DNA of 43,195 bases from Phycisphaerales bacterium (GCA_012729595.1 JAAYCU010000162.1:1-43195); one strand, 5' to 3'; counted from the stretch's first letter, positions 24,185 through 32,694 are shown. A program made the numbers and translations. The notes: generated by a model from the letters alone, not told the origin.

Positions 24185-25708
24185 TCAACCCGCAACCATG
24201 CGCGAGGGCATATTCTGGACCGGTGAAATGTTCATCCGGGGCGTACCGTCTTCAATCGGAGGCGTAGGCTGCTCATCGGAAACCGGTCGACGGGCGAATC
24301 GGCCTAGCTGTTGTTCGATTTTCTCGATAATCGAGCGTAAGCGTTCCTCCCGAATGCCGGCCGGAGTCTGGCGGCTGACCATTTCATCGGCGTCCACCAG
24401 TTTCTGGATTTTCCGGTTGGCCAGGATCACCGTTGAATGGTTCTTGTCACCCATAAAGCGGCCGATCTCCGGAAAGCTCATTTCCGTATGCTTTCTCGCG
24501 AGATACATCGCTATGCCGCGCGCCAGCGCAATCGTCCTTGTCTTACGCGATGTATGGAGATCGGCCGGAGTTAAACCGAAATACGTTGCCACCGTCTGAT
24601 CGATCTCATCCAATCCGAGTCCGCGTTGCGTTCGATGTAAATGGTCCGCCAGGGCCCTGCGAGCCAGGGAAAGGGTGATCGGCTGGTGAGCTACCGTGCT
24701 GAACATCACCAACTTCAACAAAGCTCCCTCCAGTTCGCGAACATTGGCCTGCAAATGCTCGGCAATATACGCAATCACCTCTTCGGGCACCGGCTGGCGC
24801 GTGGCCAAGACCGCTCTCTGACGAAGAATCGAGCAACGCATCTGGAAATCCGGAACATCGATCCGGACCACCATGCCGGCCACGAACCGATTGAGCAATT
24901 GCTCGCTGAACTGCCCGATCAACTTGGGATGCGAATCGGAGGCCAGCACGATCTTTTTGCCCTGGGCATCGATCGCGTTAAAGGTGTGTAGAAACTCCTC
25001 CTGGGTAGCCTTCTTGTTCGCCAGAAAATGAACATCGTCGATTATCAACACATCCAAGTACCGATATCGCTGCCGGAAATGTTCCATCTGGTTCGAGCGA
25101 ATCGCAACCAGGAAATCGTTAGTAAACTCGTCACCAGTCAGATACGTCCAGCGACAATCCGGGTGCTTTTCCTGTAATTCGTTAGCCAAGGCGTGCAAAA
25201 GGTGCGTCTTACCCAGTCCGCAACCGCCATGCACGAACACCGGACTATAGGCGTCTGGCGAACGTTCCGCTATTCGTTGAACTACGGAAACCGCCAGTTC
25301 ATTGGCTTTCCCGATTACCAGATCGCCAAATCGCCCGCGCAGCTTACGGGGCGGCGGAGCCCCCCAGCGACGGTGATGCCGGGCCTCTCGCTCCGGGTTC
25401 TTGGCAATGAACTCCGCCTGGGAATCCAATTGACGCTTTTTCAGGCCGGTCAGCAGCTTTGGATCCACCACGAAACTCAACTGATGGTCCTCGCCTACGA
25501 TCTCTCGAACCGACTCATTGATCACCTCGGCAAAGTGGCGCTCGATCCAACTGCAAATAAAGGCATTGGGCGTACTGACCTTAACGTTCCCGTCAGCGAC
25601 GGTAAACTGAGTCGAATTCCGAAACCAGATCTTGAAACGTTGCGGTCCCAGACGTTCCGCGATTCTGGCCTGTAGCCGGGCAAGCATGTCCGCGCGGGGA
25701 ATGTACAA
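24185..25708 (-). CDS. dnaA: Chromosomal replication initiator DnaA
   Basis: A 507-residue initiator. Domain I is at the N-terminus (RLQARIAERLGPQRFKIWF). Domain III carries Walker A GGCGLGKTHL (161-170), Walker B VLIIDDVHFL and the sensor/arginine-finger region SEQLLNRFVAGMVVRID. Domain IV has AMYLARKHTEMSFPEIGRFMGDKNHSTVI; the usual DNA-box signature GGRDHTTV is replaced by GDKNHSTV. A polar tail of about 50 residues follows. It starts at TTG (25708-25706), supported by TAGGAG 6 nt upstream. No dnaN or gyrase gene is adjacent. The upstream region may hold an origin and a leader hairpin. Confidence 0.95.
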   Translation of the reverse strand: MYIPRADMLARLQARIAERLGPQRFKIWFRNSTQFTVADGNVKVSTPNAFICSWIERHFAEVINESVREIVGEDHQLSFVVDPKLLTGLKKRQLDSQAEFIAKNPEREARHHRRWGAPPPRKLRGRFGDLVIGKANELAVSVVQRIAERSPDAYSPVFVHGGCGLGKTHLLHALANELQEKHPDCRWTYLTGDEFTNDFLVAIRSNQMEHFRQRYRYLDVLIIDDVHFLANKKATQEEFLHTFNAIDAQGKKIVLASDSHPKLIGQFSEQLLNRFVAGMVVRIDVPDFQMRCSILRQRAVLATRQPVPEEVIAYIAEHLQANVRELEGALLKLVMFSTVAHQPITLSLARRALADHLHRTQRGLGLDEIDQTVATYFGLTPADLHTSRKTRTIALARGIAMYLARKHTEMSFPEIGRFMGDKNHSTVILANRKIQKLVDADEMVSRQTPAGIREERLRSIIEKIEQQLGRFARRPVSDEQPTPPIEDGTPRMNISPVQNMPSRMVAG

Positions 25709-26004
25709 GGTAAACTCCTACCCTGATAAGGGGTTTACTAAAAAAGTCGTTCAACTTGTTTCGGATGAGTCCCGGCGCCCGTTGAGATCGCCGATGAGTT
25801 GACCGCCAACCCACCTAGAAAATAACCTCAGACATAAATGAAATCAACAAGAAAATCCGCCTCGCAAGCCGCCAAAAGCGTAGAGATTTCTATCTGATCT
25901 GAACTTGCGTAACATAAAAAAACTTATCCACCATTACGTCCCCGCATGTGGATAAATCGTGGGTAAACTCGCAAATTTAGTTCTTGTAAAGACCAACGAC
26001 AAGT
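25709..26004. other. Possible replication origin (oriC) upstream of dnaA
   Basis: This gene-free region contains a perfect DnaA box (TTATCCACA on the minus strand, 25955-25947), an inverted 8/9 match (TTATCCACC, 25924-25932) and a 7/9 match (25958-25966), all within 43 bp and next to an AT-rich stretch (about 25820-25925). The 8-mer GGTAAACT occurs at 25709-25716 and 25962-25969, and inverted at 26002-26009. Boxes beside dnaA with AT-rich DNA are the usual bacterial oriC arrangement; they could also only autoregulate dnaA. Confidence 0.5.
25710..25738 (-). promoter_or_regulatory. Leader hairpin at the dnaA start
   Basis: The dnaA leader can fold: GTAAAC (25710-25715) pairs with GTTTAC (25733-25738), and inside it CCCT (25721-25724) pairs with AGGG (25729-25732). 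The Shine-Dalgarno TAGGAG (25720-25715 on the minus strand) lies in the asymmetric bulge and at the base of the outer stem, so folding could limit ribosome access. The regulatory effect is inferred. Confidence 0.4.
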
Positions 26005-26940
26005 TTACCTCTCAGAATCGCTATCGGCCGCCTGTAAAACCCGAATCCATGCGTCGCGCCGATTGCGCTCGCGAAAACCGAAACGCTCGTACCATCTCCG
26101 GGCTGGAACATTCGTTTCGTCCACGCTGAGGGTCAATTTCATTACCGCCCTTTCGCGTGCCTCGCGCACCGCCTGCCCTAACAAGGCCGCCGCATAGCCT
26201 TGCCCTCGACAGGAGGGTAACAACCCCATATAAACCACCTCGTATGACCATCGTTCCGGGATGAAAGCTAATAATAAAATCCCCACCGGACCGGATGGGC
26301 CGCAGGCCACTTGCCACAAACGCGCATCGAATTGCCCTGTCGAGCGATGCGCCGCCAGAATATCTTCAACATTCCGCACCCCATTCAACAACGGGCAATC
26401 CCGGCTGTCTTCGTAGGTTCCTACCAACACTTTGGAAAAAAGGTCATGGGTTTGGTTATTGTACGTTTCCCAGTTTAACGAAGGGGCCGAAGCAATAGGT
26501 AAAAAGAATTGCGTCAAATCCGATTCCAGATACAACATCCGCGCAAGAAATGTAAAACCCGCCTCACGAAAAACGTGGACTTCCCTTGATTCGGGTTCCA
26601 CCATCGCCTGCAGATACACAATCCCTCGTTCGCATCCGGCCGTCACAACTTGCCGCAGCAGTTCGACCAGCACCTCCGTTCTGCGGTCCTGCCGATCGAG
26701 TACGGGGACAAAAACCGCCGAGGTTCGCCCCGGAGAATCGATGCACAGGCAGGCAGACACAAAGGCGCTGTCCTCCCGGGCCACTAGAACATTATCCAAG
26801 GATAAATCGTGATTCGTGCAATACTGCCTTAACACGTCAACGCGTTCGTCCAGGTCAGCAGCACCGAGCCCCGGCTGCCATAATATCAAACGCAAGGCCT
26901 GCCGGAATTCACTATCGTTTGCCGGGCAAGTGACGATCAT
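26005..26940 (-). CDS. GNAT-family acetyltransferase with two GNAT-like halves
   Basis: A 311-residue protein. The C-terminal half is a clear GNAT domain: SYEVVYMGLLPSCRGQGYAAALLGQAVREAR contains the acetyl-CoA pyrophosphate loop (CRGQGYAAAL), and LSVDETNVPARRWYERFGF is the typical end. The N-terminal half (VFVPVLDRQDRRTEVLVELLRQVVTAGCERGIVYLQAMVEPESREVHVFREAGF) looks like a second, degenerate GNAT fold without the loop motif. The acceptor substrate is unknown. The ATG at 26940 has no strong Shine-Dalgarno. It sits upstream of the possible origin, on the same strand as dnaA. Confidence 0.8.
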   Translation of the reverse strand: MIVTCPANDSEFRQALRLILWQPGLGAADLDERVDVLRQYCTNHDLSLDNVLVAREDSAFVSACLCIDSPGRTSAVFVPVLDRQDRRTEVLVELLRQVVTAGCERGIVYLQAMVEPESREVHVFREAGFTFLARMLYLESDLTQFFLPIASAPSLNWETYNNQTHDLFSKVLVGTYEDSRDCPLLNGVRNVEDILAAHRSTGQFDARLWQVACGPSGPVGILLLAFIPERWSYEVVYMGLLPSCRGQGYAAALLGQAVREARERAVMKLTLSVDETNVPARRWYERFGFRERNRRDAWIRVLQAADSDSER

Positions 26941-26969
26941 GCGTCAATCCGTTTTATGAACGCTGATTA

Positions 26970-27011
26970 CTGAATGCTGACCACTGAATGCTGACCACTG
27001 AATGCTGATCG
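26970..27011. repeat. Three tandem copies of a 14-bp repeat
   Basis: CTGAATGCTGACCA is repeated at 26970-26983 and 26984-26997, with a third copy (last three bases changed) at 26998-27011. A partial related unit precedes them. It lies in the short gap between the acetyltransferase and a lipoprotein gene. No coding role is seen. Confidence 0.85.
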
Positions 27012-27026
27012 CAAAAAACTGTCCTA

Positions 27027-27560
27027 TCATCTCGATCCGGGATGATCCGACAGCAGCCCTTTGGGTACGCGGGCGGAATACCCCTCGACATTTAGACTAC
27101 TTCTCGGGACCGCGATTATGGTCCACGGGCTGGCCGGCTGTATCCCCTCGGGGCCAGCCGCCTCGGAATACACATGTTGCTCCTGAACCCGAATACGGGT
27201 GCCTTCCCGCCAGAGGCGGGTAATACGTATACCTACATCGTCCCGCAACACCGGCCCCATCCCGGCAATCAGCAACATATGTGTACGAAAATCAACCTGG
27301 ACCTCCGCGATTGGGACTTGCGCTAATGCCGCTTCATCGTGGATAACCAATCGGATCGGCCGATTTATTCGGGAGTATATACCCGTCTTTTCCCAAATAA
27401 TGGGCAATTCGGCCCCATCCACCGGCACGTCGAATACCCCAGCAGTCGGCCCGGAACCGTGACAGCCTATCCCAGCCAGAATGACCAACCCCATGGACAA
27501 ACCAACGAAACATACGCCTCTAGGGACGCCCTGCTGTTTTTTTGACTTCCATGTTTCCAT
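27027..27560 (-). CDS. PrcB-like domain lipoprotein
   Basis: A 177-residue lipoprotein: basic start (METWKSKKQQGVPRG), hydrophobic stretch and lipobox ILAGIGC. The body (VDFRTHMLLIAGMGPVLRDDVGIRITRLW, RIRVQEQHVYSEAAGPE, SPWTIIAVPRSS) matches the PrcB C-terminal-type domain, known from a Treponema protease complex subunit and common in bacterial lipoproteins. No partner protease is adjacent, so its role is unknown. There is no Shine-Dalgarno; instead a TATAAT ends 7 nt before the ATG. Confidence 0.7.
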   Translation of the reverse strand: METWKSKKQQGVPRGVCFVGLSMGLVILAGIGCHGSGPTAGVFDVPVDGAELPIIWEKTGIYSRINRPIRLVIHDEAALAQVPIAEVQVDFRTHMLLIAGMGPVLRDDVGIRITRLWREGTRIRVQEQHVYSEAAGPEGIQPASPWTIIAVPRSSLNVEGYSARVPKGLLSDHPGSR

Positions 27561-27567
27561 GCGGCCT

Positions 27568-27573
27568 ATTATA
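27568..27573 (-). promoter_or_regulatory. TATAAT -10 box next to the lipoprotein start
   Basis: A perfect TATAAT (minus strand) ends 7 nt before the ATG at 27560. The expected transcription start is at or 1 nt before the ATG. The -35 region (TGCCCG) is poor. Confidence 0.45.
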
Positions 27574-27679
27574 CAGCATTCGCCGTAGCACGGGCAGAGC
27601 CCAAAAACAGGACAATCGTCTCACGACGACCGGCCGTCACCAACGCTTGTCCTGTACGGCTGTTCCGCCGCCTAATTTG

Positions 27680-28114
27680 TTAAAACAATTGCTCGACCAG
27701 AAAATACCAAAGGTCGACCAATCCATCCGGAAGGGCAACTTGGCCGATGGCCACCAGTCTGGTCAACCGGGACGCGTCGTCAAACGTCATCACATTGTTG
27801 GCCTTGAGGAAATCTTCCAGAGCCTTGGCCTGCGCATCCGTCACTGGCGGCAGCTCCAGCGTGTCAGAGATAGGAAGCACGATGCCCAGTGACGCAGCCA
27901 TCTCGATCAGGCGCGGCAGATCCTCTAGGAGCAGTTGCCATTCCATCGAATTAAGCTCACCGATCATCCCGCTCTGCAGTTTTTTCAGCGAGGTTACGGT
28001 GCTGCCGCTGTCGCCGTAGCTGTTAGTCTGCTGGGATACATATCCGCAGCCCGACAGGAAGACCGCCGTCAACAATACAATCAACAACCCTGCTTTTCCC
28101 GAATTGATGTGCAT
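27680..28114 (-). CDS. Small lipoprotein of unknown function
   Basis: A 144-residue protein: MHINSGKAGLLIVLLTAVFLSGCG is a lipoprotein signal with lipobox LSGC. The mature part (YVSQQTNSYGDSGSTVTSLKKLQSGMIGELNSMEWQLL...) is helical and amphipathic, with no recognised domain. The ATG at 28114 is chosen because AGGGGTGG lies just upstream; the frame continues nine codons further. It follows another small exported protein by 39 bp on the same strand, probably as an operon. Confidence 0.65.
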   Translation of the reverse strand: MHINSGKAGLLIVLLTAVFLSGCGYVSQQTNSYGDSGSTVTSLKKLQSGMIGELNSMEWQLLLEDLPRLIEMAASLGIVLPISDTLELPPVTDAQAKALEDFLKANNVMTFDDASRLTRLVAIGQVALPDGLVDLWYFLVEQLF

Positions 28115-28153
28115 TTGCCCACCCCTGTTGAAAGAGCCCATTGGTTTTTACGA

Positions 28154-28435
28154 TCATCCCCCGCCTAAATCGCGGAGCAGAAGATCGATCAGCAACTCGT
28201 CCTCGATCCCCATATCCCGAAGCGCGTCGCGTTTTTCATCCTGGCTAAGATCGGGATCGCTGGCAATCTCAGCTACGGCAGTGATCTCGATCGACTGCCC
28301 GTCCGCATCTCTCAGTACATATCGATACGGCGGCTGACACAAAAACCCCAAACTGAACAAGCCCAAGACGGATAACAAAACCAGAACACGATTAACTGCT
28401 TTACGGCGAACATTCTTCACGATCAGCATCTCCAT
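28154..28435 (-). CDS. Small exported or membrane-anchored protein
   Basis: About 93 residues from the ATG at 28435: MEMLIVKNVRRKAVNRVLVLLSVLGLFSLGFLCQ is a basic start plus a hydrophobic segment ending in a lipobox-like LGFLC. The rest (PPYRYVLRDADGQSIEITAVAEIASDPDLSQDEKRDALRDMGIEDELLIDLLLRDLG) is acidic and helical. The frame is open 38 codons upstream, but that part looks unrelated to an exported protein. GGGGAA lies about 11 nt before the chosen ATG. I do not recognise the family; it precedes the small lipoprotein gene. Confidence 0.55.
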   Translation of the reverse strand: MEMLIVKNVRRKAVNRVLVLLSVLGLFSLGFLCQPPYRYVLRDADGQSIEITAVAEIASDPDLSQDEKRDALRDMGIEDELLIDLLLRDLGGG

Positions 28436-28677
28436 GAATTGCTCAATTCCCCATAGTGTCAAAAAGGCATCCCTGCACAGAGTAGTGTCGGCCAACTGTT
28501 CGGGCAAGCTTGACTTATCATTGACGATACTCCGTCTAATGCACGACAAAGCTTGTTTTAACCGATCATCCTGCCTATAGTTGCTCGATTACCGGACAAT
28601 GCGAAGCGAAAATGATCTCCGGACCTTTGATCGAATCGCCGCGCTCCGGATTTCCGTGTAACCCGAGGTTACAAAAT

Positions 28678-29436
28678 ATGTCCATCAAAGATTTGGATGT
28701 CATTTTCACCGCTCCCCATCCTGATGATCTGGAGATTGGTTGCGGTGGCGCCATCGCCCTGTTGGCCCAGCAAGGCTATCGCGTCGGCATGATCCATCTT
28801 ACCGATGGTGAACCCACCCCGCGCGGTAGCCGTGAGCGGCGTCTTGAAGAAACCCAGGCCGCCGCTGATATCCTCGGGGCAGCCGTCTGTGAAGTCCTAC
28901 CCCTGACCAATCGTGAATTGTTGGACAATCTTGAGGCCCGCTATGCGCTGGCGACCGTCCTGCGTCGTTATCGCCCGAGGGTCTTGGTTGGTATCGCCGG
29001 GCGGACCCCCTCAGCCTCGCCCGATCACTACCAAAGCCAACTTATTACCGAGGCCGCCCGCTTCTATTCCCAGTTGACCAAATGGGACGATCGCTTCGAT
29101 AACACCGCACCGCATCGCATCGATCACCTGGTCTATCGCCCGATCCCATTATCCGCGGAGGAGCCGCAGTTTCATTCCTCATTCGTGGTAGACATTACCG
29201 AAACCATGGAGAAAAAGATCGCCGCCGTCCAATGCTACCAATCGCAGTTCGAAGGTCCACGCTGGCAACGAATCGAGCACTACCTTCGCAGCGTAGCCGG
29301 GGCGGAGGGCGGCCGTTGCGGATTTCGCTATGGGGAGCTTTACAACCTCCCACGACCAGTCGGCACCAAAGATATGATTTCTCTGCTCGGCGATTGGGAA
29401 GTTCCCCCGCCGTTCTCACCATACGGAAGAGGTTAA
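28678..29436 (+). CDS. PIG-L/BshB-family N-acetylglucosamine deacetylase
   Basis: A 252-residue zinc deacetylase. The hallmark APHPDDLEIGCGG (near residue 11) supplies zinc ligands and the catalytic Asp, and SPDHYQ in the middle supplies the third His. The family removes acetyl groups from GlcNAc conjugates, as in bacillithiol or mycothiol synthesis or from glycolipids; BshB-like length and motifs are seen, but no bshA or bshC is in the window. The ATG at 28678 (MSIKDLDVIFTAPHPDD) is preferred to an earlier ATG at 28612 because homology begins there and CGAGG lies upstream. Confidence 0.85.
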   Translation: MSIKDLDVIFTAPHPDDLEIGCGGAIALLAQQGYRVGMIHLTDGEPTPRGSRERRLEETQAAADILGAAVCEVLPLTNRELLDNLEARYALATVLRRYRPRVLVGIAGRTPSASPDHYQSQLITEAARFYSQLTKWDDRFDNTAPHRIDHLVYRPIPLSAEEPQFHSSFVVDITETMEKKIAAVQCYQSQFEGPRWQRIEHYLRSVAGAEGGRCGFRYGELYNLPRPVGTKDMISLLGDWEVPPPFSPYGRG

Positions 29437-29549
29437 CCTATTCTTACGCTCCGGGTCGGCGTCGCTCTTCCTCTCCCCCTAATACGCTCGATAACGGTTG
29501 GCACTATGCCAGCGTGGTGGCGTTTTTGATGCCAAGCCAGTAAGACGAA

Positions 29550-29579
29550 TTGGCACAACCCGCCTTCCGTCGGTATGAT
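29550..29579 (+). promoter_or_regulatory. Promoter of the alcohol dehydrogenase gene, predicted leaderless
   Basis: TTGGCA (29550-29555), an 18-nt spacer and TATGAT (29574-29579), then exactly 6 nt to a GTG at 29586 that is in frame with the dehydrogenase. The arrangement predicts a leaderless mRNA starting at this GTG. Confidence 0.5.
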
Positions 29580-29585
29580 CTCGCC

Positions 29586-30851
29586 GTGAAAAACAACGCT
29601 GAATCCAACAAGATGCTAGCCCTGGTGTATCGAAATTCCTTTCCGCGCTGGATGCTCTGTAAAGCCGCCGGATGGATAACACCGACCATCTTCAGCTCGC
29701 CTCTCTCCGGGCTCCATTTGGCCAGCGTGCCAATCCCCCCCCTGCCAGGTCCGCGATGGGTACGCCTTAAAACGATTCTTGGCGGTATCTGTGGTACAGA
29801 CATGGCTGCGATCATGCAGAAACACCACCCCGCCTTCATAACCCAGGTATTCGCCAGCCGACCGGCCATCGTCGGCCATGAAAATGTCGCGTTGATCGAC
29901 GAGGTCGGGCCCGACGTAACTCGCTGGCAAAAAGGTCGGCGCGTGGTAGTCGAACCATCGCTCTCTTGCACGCCCCGCGGTATCGAGCCGCAGTGTCCGC
30001 ATTGTGCGGCCGGCCGATTCACCCTTTGCGATAACTTCCTTACCGGCCCATTGCCCGCCGGTTGCATGATCGGCTGGAATTGCTTCACCGGCGGCAGTTG
30101 GGCTCCCTATTTTATCGCCCATGAGTCTCAACTATACCAGGTACCCGACTCGCTTAACGACGAACAGGCCGTCCTCATCGACCCCATCGCCGGGGCCTTG
30201 CATGCCGTGCTCCGTCGTCGGCCCGCGGATAACGAAACCGTACTCATCCTGGGCGCCGGCCCTTTGGGCCTGGGCGTCGCCGCCTGTATTCGCGCCCTCG
30301 GCGGGCGCTGTCGTCTGCTCGCCCTAGACCGCGCATCCGGGAATCTCGAGCTCATCAGCCGCTACGGCGTAGACGCAACCATCTGCGTCGGAGCGAAAGC
30401 TAACCAGGCCGAACGCTATGGACAGTTTGCCGGACACGTAGGCGGAACCGTCATCCCCGTCCGTTTCGGCCATCAGGTGCTCATCGGCGGTTGCGACCTG
30501 GTCTACGATTGCATCGGAACCGGCCAAAGTCTGACCGACGCCATGAAATACGCCCGAGCCGGCGGCACCGTCGTCGAGGTCGGAACATCCCAGATATCCC
30601 TCGTTGATACCGCGCCCTTGTGGTTCGACGAACTCAACCTAATCGGGGCCAATGGCCGGGCCATAGAGCAATACGAAGGCCGGACCATGCACACCTACGA
30701 AATAGTTTTAGAATTGATCCAGCAAAAGAAACTTGACCTCACCGATCTACTCACTCATCGCTTCCGCATTGAACAGTATCGCGAGGCACTGGCCGCCCTA
30801 TATCACCGCGGACGCTCAGGGGCCATCAAAGTCGCCTTTGATCATCGATAG
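29586..30851 (+). CDS. Zinc-dependent medium-chain alcohol dehydrogenase
   Basis: A 421-residue member of the medium-chain dehydrogenase family. Catalytic zinc ligands are in GGICGTD (Cys) and GHENV (His, Glu); a Cys-rich loop follows (SCTPRGIEPQCPHCAAGRFTLC), as for structural zinc. The Rossmann motif is LILGAGPLGLGVAA, with ALDRAS after it. The substrate is unknown. I chose the GTG at 29586 because a promoter lies 6 nt upstream; an ATG at 29613 would also include all homology, and neither has a Shine-Dalgarno. It follows the deacetylase gene by about 150 bp on the same strand with its own promoter. Confidence 0.82.
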   Translation: MKNNAESNKMLALVYRNSFPRWMLCKAAGWITPTIFSSPLSGLHLASVPIPPLPGPRWVRLKTILGGICGTDMAAIMQKHHPAFITQVFASRPAIVGHENVALIDEVGPDVTRWQKGRRVVVEPSLSCTPRGIEPQCPHCAAGRFTLCDNFLTGPLPAGCMIGWNCFTGGSWAPYFIAHESQLYQVPDSLNDEQAVLIDPIAGALHAVLRRRPADNETVLILGAGPLGLGVAACIRALGGRCRLLALDRASGNLELISRYGVDATICVGAKANQAERYGQFAGHVGGTVIPVRFGHQVLIGGCDLVYDCIGTGQSLTDAMKYARAGGTVVEVGTSQISLVDTAPLWFDELNLIGANGRAIEQYEGRTMHTYEIVLELIQQKKLDLTDLLTHRFRIEQYREALAALYHRGRSGAIKVAFDHR

Positions 30852-31264
30852 ACCTGGAAAACCTTACGATCCGTGGCTTACCCGTGCCGACGTGGCGGTC
30901 AACAATCCGGATTCGTGCGCGAAGGAAAATGGGCCGCTCTCGCCGCAACGCAGCCGGCCCCTGGAACAGGCCAGAGCGTTACGAAAACAGCCGAATCTCA
31001 AGCTTCGCCAAGGCCTATGGCCCTGGCCGACGATACCAACCTTGGATTAATCCGAAAGGCCATACGTATTATTGACAAGTGAAATACCGCATGAGCCATC
31101 AGCGGCAAATCCATGACAAGGTCGCGATCATGGCTCTCTTGGAAACCCCGGAGGAATATTCTATACTCATGACCCATGCCGTTCGGGCGGGCCGAGCGAT
31201 AGGGGTGTTGGGCAATAACCCAATCTCCTGAAAGAGTTTAGAGCAAATATAAGGAGCAGCAAGC
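30852..31264. other. Intergenic region before the chorismate synthase homologue
   Basis: 413 bp without a convincing gene. It holds the promoter at 31139-31167 and a leader of about 90 nt containing a small hairpin (TTGGG at 31208-31212 with CCCAA at 31219-31223) and the Shine-Dalgarno AAGGAG. A 46-codon frame starting at 31091 overlaps the promoter and has no ribosome-binding site. Confidence 0.5.
31139..31167 (+). promoter_or_regulatory. Promoter of the chorismate synthase homologue
   Basis: TTGGAA (31139-31144), a 17-nt spacer and TATACT (31162-31167). The predicted start near 31174 gives a leader of about 90 nt before the ATG at 31265. Confidence 0.55.
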
Positions 31265-32584
31265 ATGTTGGGTTGCGACATCGGAACTCTGTTCAAAGTG
31301 ACCGTGGCCGGCGGCTCTTACCAGGATGGGTTGACCATACATATCCAGGGCGTACCGCCGGGACTGACCATCACCGAGGAGCAGATCTACCAGGATCTTC
31401 TGCTCCGCAAGCCCGGGCAGGGCGAACTGACCAGCCCGCGCCGCGAGCCGGACATCCCCCTGATTTTCACCGGGACGAATGCGGCCGACACCATGCCCGG
31501 CTTCACCAACGCGTTCGCGACCAACGGGACGCCCTTCGGCATCCTGATCCCCAACCTCGACCGGCATTTCGAGCATATCGAGCAGTATCAGGTGACCAAC
31601 CGCACGCCGCGGCCGGGCCACGCCTCGTATGCCTCCTATCAGAAGTACGGGCACTGGGACGACGCCATCGGGGCGGGCATTTTCAGCGGGCGGTACACCT
31701 CGACGATCGTGGCCGCCGGGGTGGTGGCCAAGGTCATCCTCGCCCTGCACGGCATCGAGGTGACCGCGTACGTAAAAGAGGCCGCCGGAGTGATCGCCCC
31801 CGAGGTGCCTATCGAGAAGATCCGCGAAATGGCCAAGGCCTATCGTCAGATACGCAAGGAACACGATCCGATCTGGAACTTCGTCTACAAGGAAGGACGG
31901 ATCAAGCCGGGCATGCGCTTCCTGGAAAAGACGCCGGTCCTGGCCGAGGTCGAGCGGATGATCGGCAAGTTCCCGCCCGTCCCCATGGACGAGGCCCGGG
32001 TGCGCAAGGAGTACGGCGTGCATCCGAGCCTGTTCTGCCCGGACCTGGCGACGGCCGACGAGATGGTCCGCAAGATCATCGAGATCAAGGAGGCCGGCGA
32101 TTCCAGCGGCGGGCTGGTCGAGGTGGTGGCCACCGGCGTGCCCGCCGGTCTGGGCGAGCCGGTGTTCAAGAAGCTCGACGGCGAGCTCGGCCGGATGATG
32201 AGCATCGGCGCGGTCAAGGCCGTCGAAATCGGCGAGGGTCTGCGAGTCAAGGATATCACCGGCTATGAATGTAACGATCAGATGACCGCGGACGGGAAGA
32301 AAAACGTCATTTTCAAGAGCAATCACGCCGGCGGCATCACCGGCGGGCTGACCACGGGGCAGACCATCGTGGCCCGGTTGGCGGTCAAGCCCACCCCGAC
32401 CATCAGCAAGGACCAAGAGACGATCGACAAGGTGGACCGGACGGCCTCGGTGCTCAAGGCCGTCACTCGCCGCGACCCGACCCTGGTCGCCCGCATCTGG
32501 CCCGTGGCCGAGGCCTTCACCGCCATGATCCTGGTCGACCATTTGATCATGCACAAAGGATATCAGGCCATGTGGCAGCAATAA
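31265..32584 (+). CDS. Chorismate synthase homologue with altered active site
   Basis: A 439-residue protein aligning along its whole length with chorismate synthase (AroC), which makes chorismate from EPSP using reduced FMN. Clear matches are RPGHASYASYQKYG, GDSSGGLVEVVATGVPAGLGEPVFKKLDGELGRMMSIGAVKAVEIGEG, and NHAGGITGG with KPTPTI near the end. The N-terminal signature GESHG reads GGSYQ (residues 16-20), so the first invariant catalytic His is Tyr19; the second, in RPGHA, is kept (H119). RR.PG reads RKPG, and the DxRxGGRSSAR loop reads DDAIGAGIFSGR. It is longer than usual (350-400). It may be a divergent AroC or a paralogue with another reaction. AAGGAG lies 8 nt before the ATG. Confidence 0.8.
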   Translation: MLGCDIGTLFKVTVAGGSYQDGLTIHIQGVPPGLTITEEQIYQDLLLRKPGQGELTSPRREPDIPLIFTGTNAADTMPGFTNAFATNGTPFGILIPNLDRHFEHIEQYQVTNRTPRPGHASYASYQKYGHWDDAIGAGIFSGRYTSTIVAAGVVAKVILALHGIEVTAYVKEAAGVIAPEVPIEKIREMAKAYRQIRKEHDPIWNFVYKEGRIKPGMRFLEKTPVLAEVERMIGKFPPVPMDEARVRKEYGVHPSLFCPDLATADEMVRKIIEIKEAGDSSGGLVEVVATGVPAGLGEPVFKKLDGELGRMMSIGAVKAVEIGEGLRVKDITGYECNDQMTADGKKNVIFKSNHAGGITGGLTTGQTIVARLAVKPTPTISKDQETIDKVDRTASVLKAVTRRDPTLVARIWPVAEAFTAMILVDHLIMHKGYQAMWQQ

Positions 32585-32614
32585 CGGAAAAACGCTTTGG
32601 CTGGATGCCGCATC

Positions 32615-32643
32615 TTGCGATTTTGTCGAAGCTGTTTTATGCT
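32615..32643 (+). promoter_or_regulatory. Promoter of the tRNA gene
   Basis: TTGCGA (32615-32620), a 17-nt spacer and TATGCT (32638-32643), with the tRNA starting about 45 nt after the predicted transcription start. Confidence 0.45.
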
Positions 32644-32694
32644 AGAAGGTACTGAGGCAGGGCATGGTTGCTGCGGTTCGGCACCCCCTGCTCC

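Noticed and set aside
31091-31231. A 46-codon frame before the chorismate synthase homologue
   Set aside because: It overlaps the promoter, has no Shine-Dalgarno and its product (MSHQRQIHDKVAIMALLE...) shows no known features.
31238-32581. A 447-codon minus-strand frame (and a 331-codon frame at 31273) over the chorismate synthase homologue
   Set aside because: The plus-strand frame has strong family homology and a ribosome-binding site; the others are GC-rich shadows with His/Asp/Gly- or Arg-rich products.
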